A DNA stretch of 64,000 bases, taken from positions 31,688,759-31,752,758 of the forward strand of contig JANAVB010029819.1 in the NCBI GenBank assembly GCA_029216955.1, read 5' to 3'. The translations under genes and the position numbers were made by a program. Each line of letters begins with the position of its first letter. Position 1 is the first letter of the stretch. This DNA comes from Iris pallida. Lineage: Eukaryota; Streptophyta; Magnoliopsida; Asparagales; Iridaceae. Below, one piece after another: positions 57,643 to 64,000 of this stretch. The notes beneath the pieces are model-generated. The model had not been told where the DNA came from, searched no databases, and saw only the letters and a list, made by a program, of their open reading frames with translations.

Positions 57643-58807
57643 TCAGTTGAGGGGGTGATCGTTACATGATTGCACCGGCAGGGCCGGGTGCTGACTGACC
57701 GATTCTCCGGCGGAGTCCAGGATAGGATTTTCTGGAGGGATGATTATGGAGTCACTGGTGCTCCCTGTCAGAAGATTAGTTTGCTGAAGAGGGTAGCCCG
57801 CAGCTAGGACCTGGAGCCCTCTCCGAACTTGGTCTGGTCCTATAATAGCTAGGGCTTCTACCATGGGGTCTTCGATGGTGAGTTGTTTATTTGCGTCGGT
57901 GATGTCGGTGAACGGTTCTACGTCTTCCGAATTGGCATGAATCTTGGTGAGCGCACGGTCGGCTGTGGGAGAGGCTGTCTCCGCTGGGTGTTCTGCGTCC
58001 TCCGAATCAAGAGCGTCGAATTGGTTGGAGAGGGTGAGAGCTTGGGTGTTGAGGGGGATCAATGCTTTGCTGGGAGATTCGCTCCGGTCAGATATGTCAT
58101 CACCGGAGCCGAATCGAGTGTACGAATTTGGGCGGGGTAGAAGGGATGGCATGGGTGTCCTCCCCTCAGTTGGCTCACTGTCTTTTCGGGGTGGTTTCTT
58201 CTTTATTTCTGGATGAAGACGGTGGCAGTGCTTTGGGAGATGACCTCTCAAGTGGCAGTGGTTACAGAACATGATGTGGTTGTCGTAGAGTATTTGTTGG
58301 GTGTGGGTCCGGTTGCCCAGCTCGATATTGATAAAATTGGGTGGTTCGGTAGTGAGGTCGAGTTCTACACAGATTTTGGCATAGTGGACTTTAGTGAGGT
58401 TGCTAGTCTCTGGGGCTGAGGCTACATACGTGTCGAAGGAGTTGGCAATACGCCTGAGAGCCGCTGGGACGAAGCAAATGAGGGACAGATTAGGCAGGAT
58501 GATCCAGGCGGCGACTTTCACTGAGTCTTCTTTATTGTTAAAGCTTGCTGACCACTTCATGATCTTCATATGATAGGAATCGATGGGAATCAATCCTGCA
58601 CGTGCCTTTGGACCAGACAGTCCTATGGTCTAAGTCGGATGATAGGTGAAGAAGAATGTATTTAGGATCAAGGGGAGCCATACGGTAATCCTCTGTGAGT
58701 CTCCAGCTGGCTATCGTCTCCTGCACCCTTGGGAGCTTGGGACATCCGGATGAAAATTTGAGGATGAAAGTATAGGGGAAGGAATTCGATAGAGAAGACA
58801 TCTCCAT
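57643..58807 (-). pseudogene. LINE B ORF1 (DUF4283-like and CCHC)
   Basis: Two overlapping frames cover the domain: 58807-58538 with FSSGCPK and MAPLDPKYILLHLSSD, then 58593-57643 with WIILPNLSLICF, YAKICVELDL and the zinc knuckle CNHCHLRGHLPKHC (C-x2-C-x4-H-x4-C). One frameshift near 58560-58590 separates them. The order and motifs match LINE A ORF1 (FGSGCPK, LDPKHMLVHLSS, CKHCQMSGHLIQHC). The stop at 57643 lies about 105 bases before the ORF2 ATG. Upstream codons continue the frame into a proline-rich part, so the true start is not certain. Confidence 0.8.
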
Positions 58808-60326
58808 GTTAGAGAATGGAACTGAAGGCTCCGGGGATTCCTGAGAGTACTTAATATCCGGAAGATTGATGTCTGGGACGAGTGGAGCCTTAGCTATCGC
58901 AAGATTCGGGCGCAGCTTGGCGGCGTAGGTCGGCAGACAGGCACCGGCCGAGGAAGGAATCTGGGAAGTACCACAAGATGGAGGAGTCGCAATCGAGGTA
59001 GGGATCAGCTCAGGGCGGTAGGTGCGGGCGGAGGAGTCTGCCTGGGGGATGCTCTCTGGTTGGGGGACGGCCGGTGGAGACCTCCCAGGGGGAGGGATGG
59101 GTCGGGACTTGCCCCGCTTGCAGGGGATGGCACCACAGACGGACCAACGGCAACCGAAAGAGGAGGAGGGTGGGCGTCCGGGACCACCACAGCGGGATCC
59201 CCTGGCTCGGATGTGCTCGGGACAAGAAGGGTAGGATCCGGGAGACGGACCGCAGCAACCAATGAGGCGGGGGGCATCAAAGAGGGCATTGGAGGGGGGC
59301 CGGGGACCTCAGTGGGGGGGCCTGGGGCCGGAGGGCCGACGATGGGGTCAGCAGGAGGGATGGGAAGGGTGAGAGCCAGGACGGGTTGAAGGGGAGGGGT
59401 GTTGGAAGGGGCAACGGAGAGCACAGGGGATGGTACGAGTGGAGAATTAGCGTAGAGGGGGGGCTGAGCGTAGAGCTCGAGAATGAGGATGGGCCCGCCT
59501 AAAAGAGAGGGGGTGAAGGAGAAGGAATACGCGTGGGGGGAGTTATACGCGAGGAAAGAGTAATACGCCGGGTAGCTGGGGGGAACACGTAAGAGTGTGG
59601 GACCGCGTGGGGCCCCAGGAGTTGTCCTGCGTAAAATCCCATGGAGTTTACTCCCCAGCGCACAGTGGCTGGTGGGTGGGACCCACTCGGGGGAGCTGTG
59701 TAAAAAGGGGCTGAACGCGTGTTTAGGGTATGATGAGGTGGGGCCCCCTCGAAAGGATAGCTGCAAGCAGCGAACTCGAGGGGCCAAGCGGGGGGAAGCC
59801 CGAGACCTGCATCGCAGGGGGCTCCCAACCCGAGGGGGGGAAACAGAGCCATTTGAAAATTGAACGGAGTGGGAGGGCGGCAAAGGGTGGCCGAGCCCCT
59901 GGTAGCTCTCGGACCAGAGGGGCATGGTCGGGGGACCTCCGGGCGCGGCACGGGGGGCACACTAGGGGAGGTTCGGGGGAGGTTCTAGGCCAAAGGGAAA
60001 AGAAAAGGCTAGAGACGGAGGAAGTGGGGGGCGGGGGGACCTGGGTCCCCAGGGCGAGCGAATGGAGGAAGGAAACGGGAGGGGCCAGGCCTGCTCCAGG
60101 CTGGGAGCTGGTTCGGGCAGCCGGATCTAGGGAGGGTTGGGGCAGGGAGACAAGGCGAAGGAGACGGGGGGGTTCGGGGGGGAGAAGAGGATAAGGGGGA
60201 GAGACCGGCTAGAGACAGGCAGTCGGCGGGCCATGGATACTCCATCCAACGCCGGCGAGCAGGAGGAGGGCCTGAGGAGGCCCTAAGGGCTCCCCAGGGG
60301 GGAGAAACTGTAAGCTACCCGAAGCA
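58808..60326 (-). other. GC-rich 5' leader or ORF1 N-terminus of LINE B
   Basis: On the minus strand this is C-rich and codes low-complexity Pro/Ser/Ala in several frames; the longest is 59925-59005. A TYAAKLRP motif near 58920, shared in kind with TYAEALRP in LINE A, shows that at least the last part belongs to ORF1. The 5' end lies near AAGATGCTTCGGG beside (TA)n. Promoter elements are not evident. Confidence 0.5.
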
Positions 60327-60327
60327 T

Positions 60328-60328
<1 letters not shown>

Positions 60329-60367
<39 letters not shown>
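60329..60367. repeat. (TA)n at the 5' end of LINE B
   Basis: A TA array followed by TATTAGAGAGTGAAAGAGAG, which resumes LTR B exactly as in LTR A after 41609. Confidence 0.9.
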
Positions 60368-60372
<5 letters not shown>

Positions 60373-61174
60373 GAGTGAAAGAGAGATATTTTGTGTGGGG
60401 TGTTTGAGTAGTTATGAAAGGGGCCTACATGAAGTTTGGGTTGGGTTTAATTGAGTCGGGTCGGGTCAAAATCAGGCTTGATGCAATAAATGACTTAATT
60501 TTAGATATTTATGATCATGGACAAATAAGTAGCATGCGGAGGCTCAATTGAATGGGACAGAGGTATCATGTGGGCAGTAGGCTTAATGTGGGCCGTATCC
60601 ATATTTTGGGTCGACAGGTTTGGGTCGAAAGGGTGTCTCCAATTCAAGTCAAAAATAAATATGACTCTGTAGGATGAATTAAAATTGGGTCTCACGTCAG
60701 GAAAGTTGTGCGAAGCAAATGAAGTACAAGATGGTGTGTCTGAGTGGGACACGAAGGTCATGGCTGAAGAGTGTCTCGAGCAGATCATGCATGAGAAGTT
60801 GGTTTTGAGAAAATGATTAGTCTTGTGCTTCTAAATTAAAAGTCACGGCAACGTGCATATGATGATCAAAGATAAAAGTGGGAAATTTATTAATAATTAT
60901 TCAACGATTAAATGGCCTAAATTGGCCCGAAGTTGTGCGAAGCAAAAAGAGCACAAGGGAACAAGTTTGAGTGGGACATGATATGTCAAAATAAAGATAA
61001 TCTTGTCTACTACAAACTCATGAAGAAAGTTTCCCAAGATTGACATCTCCGACGCTCCAGAAATCAAAGTCACGGAAAAGAGAATTTAATTAAAAAATAA
61101 TCAAATAAAAATAATTATCGAAAATAATTCTTTCAGAAAATTTTTAAAAAATTCCTAAAATTCAGGGGCGTGCA

Positions 61175-64000
61175 TCTTACCCCCCATATAAGAATTTTTT
61201 CCTCGGAATTAAAGGTTGGTACTGGGGTCAAAACAAGATAGAAGGTTTAAGCAATATTTTTAGGCACGATCAAAGAACGACGAGTTTTGCATGATCAAGA
61301 AAATTAATTCAAAATTATTCAGACTCGACTACGGAGTTTGGCACGATAGAATCGTGATATGAACAAAATTATATATGCACGATTTAAGGAATAAGTTAAG
61401 TCATAGGGGCACGATCTTGGTGACGATTAGGAGAATTGAAAATATAAATGAAGTTCGAGTACAGAGTGATCTGTAGCGCTTAGGTTTGATGAAAATTAGC
61501 CTCAAAGTCAAACAGGCCCGATCAAGGTAAGAAGTTAACCATGACCAAATTAACGTTTGGCATGATTTGAGATTTAAAGCTACAGCTTTGTGGGCACACA
61601 GTACGAAGTCGCGACTAGGAAAATCAGGAATCATTCGGTTATGAACAAGTCAGAATCAGGCCAAAATATCAATTGATAGGATCCAGCTTGATGAAATTAG
61701 ATTTAGGGTTATAGATAGGCAAGATCAAGATGAAAACGACGTGATTGGGTATTGTTAGGAATAATCAAATGTTTAGCACGAACATTGATCAAGGATTAAC
61801 CATCCGGTCATAAATAAAATCACGACTTAGACGCGTTCAAAATTTTATGGAATGATTAAGCACTTAGGCACGATTTAGAATAGAGCGATGAAAATCAAAA
61901 TCTAGTCATGATCAGGAATAAAACCTGAGCACGAGTGACTAGAGAATCAAAATTTAGGTAAGATAGAAAAATCTATTCCAACACTGTCGTAATTAAAGAT
62001 CAAGGTTTTTAGCACGATCTGAGGGTTAAGATTATCATGATCATGAAAATCAAAGTTGGATAGTCATGATATTAATCAGGTCTAAGAAAAGCAAATGGAA
62101 AGGAAAATTCGAGTACAGCACGATTGATAGTTAGATATGATGGGAAATCAGACTCTAGGTCGCATAAGCACGATCAAGATCCAAGTTTAGTTGTGAATGA
62201 CGATAAAATCATGATTTCGAAGTCAAGGTCTTATAAGCACGATTTAGGAAGAAATCCAAGTCATTTAGGCACGGTAGAAATTTATTCAGACATGATCAGT
62301 TTTTAATTCTAATACGACTAATTTCGTGGTCACACTAGTTAGTCGTGATCGAAAGTCAAAAAATTTTAGGCACGATTTAGAAACAAAGTATGTGTATAGT
62401 TATAATCGTTAAAATCACAATCAAGGGATTTAAAGTCATTTTAGTCATGCCAGGTCATCTAGACACGACTAATCACAAGGAATTTCAGATATAATCAGAA
62501 AATCAAATCAAGGTCGAAAGAGTTTAGGCACGAGTATTTAAAATCCAAATATGATCAAAATCGAGAGTTATAGCACGAGTGGTAATAGCATTGAAATCCA
62601 ATCACGATAAAAATTTTGTCTCAACACGATCTAAGTTGATCGATTTTGTGAGTAAATCAGAATTGGGCAAGACGGAGAACAAGGTCATCTAAGTCTGAGC
62701 ACGAGCATCCAATAATGGAAATCCAGGTCACAATTAAATTTAATCCAATTGAGTAAGATCCAGGATATGGATATGATCAGAGATATGACCAAAGTCGATT
62801 GGTCGTGATCAAGGGAGTTGGGATTCAACGATATTGAAAACTCAAAGGATGATTCTAGGATATGGAATAAGTCAAATTACATTTTGATAGGGAAATCAAA
62901 AGACAGGGTTTCATAGGGAAGCCAAGTTAATCATCTCTATCTGATACCATCTAGTTTATTTGATCATCATTTGTCAGTCATACCTTTAACTCATAAGTCC
63001 AAATATGAAAATCAACCCTTATATGACTACTACCAAAATTTACACTTCTGTCATGAAGATTGGACCTTGTCATGATTACCATAGGTCTAATTCCTAAATT
63101 CTAAAATATATATCTCAACACTATCCACTTAATCATCTTTAAATCCAAATTCTTCCACCTTGTACTAAATTGGATCCGAAACCCCTAAATCAAGTTTATG
63201 AAATTATTGAACTTGTTCAAATCACGCTCCTTGTGTTATTCCAATCTAATACCACTAGGCCTTACAAAACTTATTCTCCATTATAAAATCAAACTTCATA
63301 TTTTCTTCAACGTACTTTTTCAAATATTATCCATCTTAATTAATAATTTTTTCATAAAATCTCCATTTTTTTAACTCAAATTTTTTTTGTTCGCTATCCT
63401 CTTACCAATTTCTTATCCAATTTTGTATCATCATCACATATAGTTAAAATCTCTTCCCCATTATTAAAATTCCAAATTTTGCACCAAAACCTTAATGTGA
63501 AATATCTCGAGAATCAATAACCTAAAATTATCCAAACTCAAAAATATTTCAATCTCAGTCATACCTTCACCTCAAAATTCTATACTAAGGTCCAACATCT
63601 CGTATTCCTACCAAGATACCACTTAATAACAAATTCGTCTTTCAAGCCAGATGATTTACGATACTTCCTCGTCTTTTCCAAGTTAAAGAGATACAAAAGC
63701 ACAAAAAGATTTCAAAGTATAGATGAAAGAAGTAGATACGAGGTAGTTGATTGGTGTAATCAAGACACGATTAATCAAAACGAAGGAAATAATGGTAAGA
63801 TGAGAAAAATCATCATACGATAAGAGAGGAAAAAGAATGATGAAACAAGAAATAATAGTAGGAATTGTTCTTACTCAATAGGTCAAAAGAAGTGAATCAA
63901 TATAAGATATGCTCTGATAACCATACACGTCTATCCAAAATCATGTTGCCAGAATTTTTGCCACGCCAATAAGCATAGCTGCAATAAACGATGGAGTCCA
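61175..64000 (-). mobile_element. LARD-like non-coding interior, copy 2 (partial)
   Basis: This aligns end to end with 42436-45270 at about 96-97% by eye, including the GCACGA motifs, the pyrimidine-rich middle and the first of the 84-bp tandem units at the window edge. It has no gag or pol. LTR B is its 3' LTR, so the array reads interior, LTR, interior, LTR on the minus strand: two elements sharing one LTR. Confidence 0.75.

Larger units (their letters stand above)
49300..60326 (-). mobile_element. LINE B, L1-type, internally duplicated
   Basis: On the minus strand the element runs from a GC-rich leader next to (TA)n at 60329 to a 3' UTR next to (TA)n at 49299. Its outer ends make one complete LINE, but the middle is doubled: segment B1 (50127-53177) and segment B2 (53478-57708) are about 97-98% identical once the 1.18 kb CACTA in B2 is removed. 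Between them is a reversed LTR piece of about 300 bp. LINE B is clearly diverged from LINE A but has the same domains and the same 3' motif. All ORFs are broken. Confidence 0.85.

Overview
The window looks like intergenic, repeat-packed DNA from a flowering-plant nuclear genome. The reasons are plant-type L1 LINEs (DUF4283-like plus CCHC ORF1; endonuclease, RT and zf-RVT in ORF2), Ty3/gypsy gag, protease, RT and integrase remnants, CACTA and Mutator-like DNA transposons, (TA)n and (TTC)n arrays, and a captured mTERF-like exon. I found no intact host gene and no rRNA, CRISPR or operon-like structure. Almost every recognisable coding sequence is broken. The species cannot be named from this sequence.

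Layout, left to right. (1) 1-12584: a long-LTR, short-internal Ty3/gypsy-like element. The 5' LTR tail is 1-519, a non-coding interior is 520-1880, and the 3' LTR is 1881-12584. A 6.5 kb LINE (LINE A, + strand, 4262-10762) sits inside the 3' LTR, flanked on both sides by (TA)n. (2) 12585-21735: fragments of several other LTRs, a gag scrap, a Mutator-like non-autonomous element (16017-16875) with a near-perfect 9-bp target duplication, and a further LTR ending at 19986. (3) 21736-28512: one minus-strand degenerate plant transposon-type ORF, split in two by a 5.8 kb CACTA element (22117-27903, duplication AAT). The CACTA carries a frameshifted mTERF-like exon and no visible transposase. (4) 28635-38816: nested Ty3/gypsy pieces. 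These are an integrase tail with polypurine tract and a 2.77 kb LTR; a second LTR; a minus-strand gag-protease with an initiator-Met-type primer site; and a plus-strand LTR, primer site and RT fragment. (5) 38817-64000: a minus-strand, non-coding, LARD-like element arranged as LTR A, interior, LTR B, interior. LTR B holds a second LINE (LINE B, minus strand, about 49300-60326), again exactly in a (TA)n tract; LTR A gives the matching empty site. LINE B has an internal 3.05 kb tandem duplication. The two copies are joined by about 300 bp of inverted LTR sequence, and one copy carries a 1.18 kb CACTA element with a tRNA-like segment.

Nothing here works as a pathway; the content is a record of nested insertion and repair. 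An order can be read for the right half: the LARD-like element landed in a gypsy RT fragment and formed a shared-LTR tandem; LINE B entered the (TA)n of LTR B (its order relative to the tandem event is not fixed); LINE B duplicated internally with inverted filler; the small CACTA then entered one duplicate. The most notable observations are two L1-type LINEs of different subfamilies both sitting in (TA)n inside long LTRs, the gene-capturing CACTA, the repair scar in LINE B, and a short LTR-end module plus TTGAC-box clusters shared by LTR families that otherwise look different. All identities are by eye; boundaries marked 'about' are approximate.
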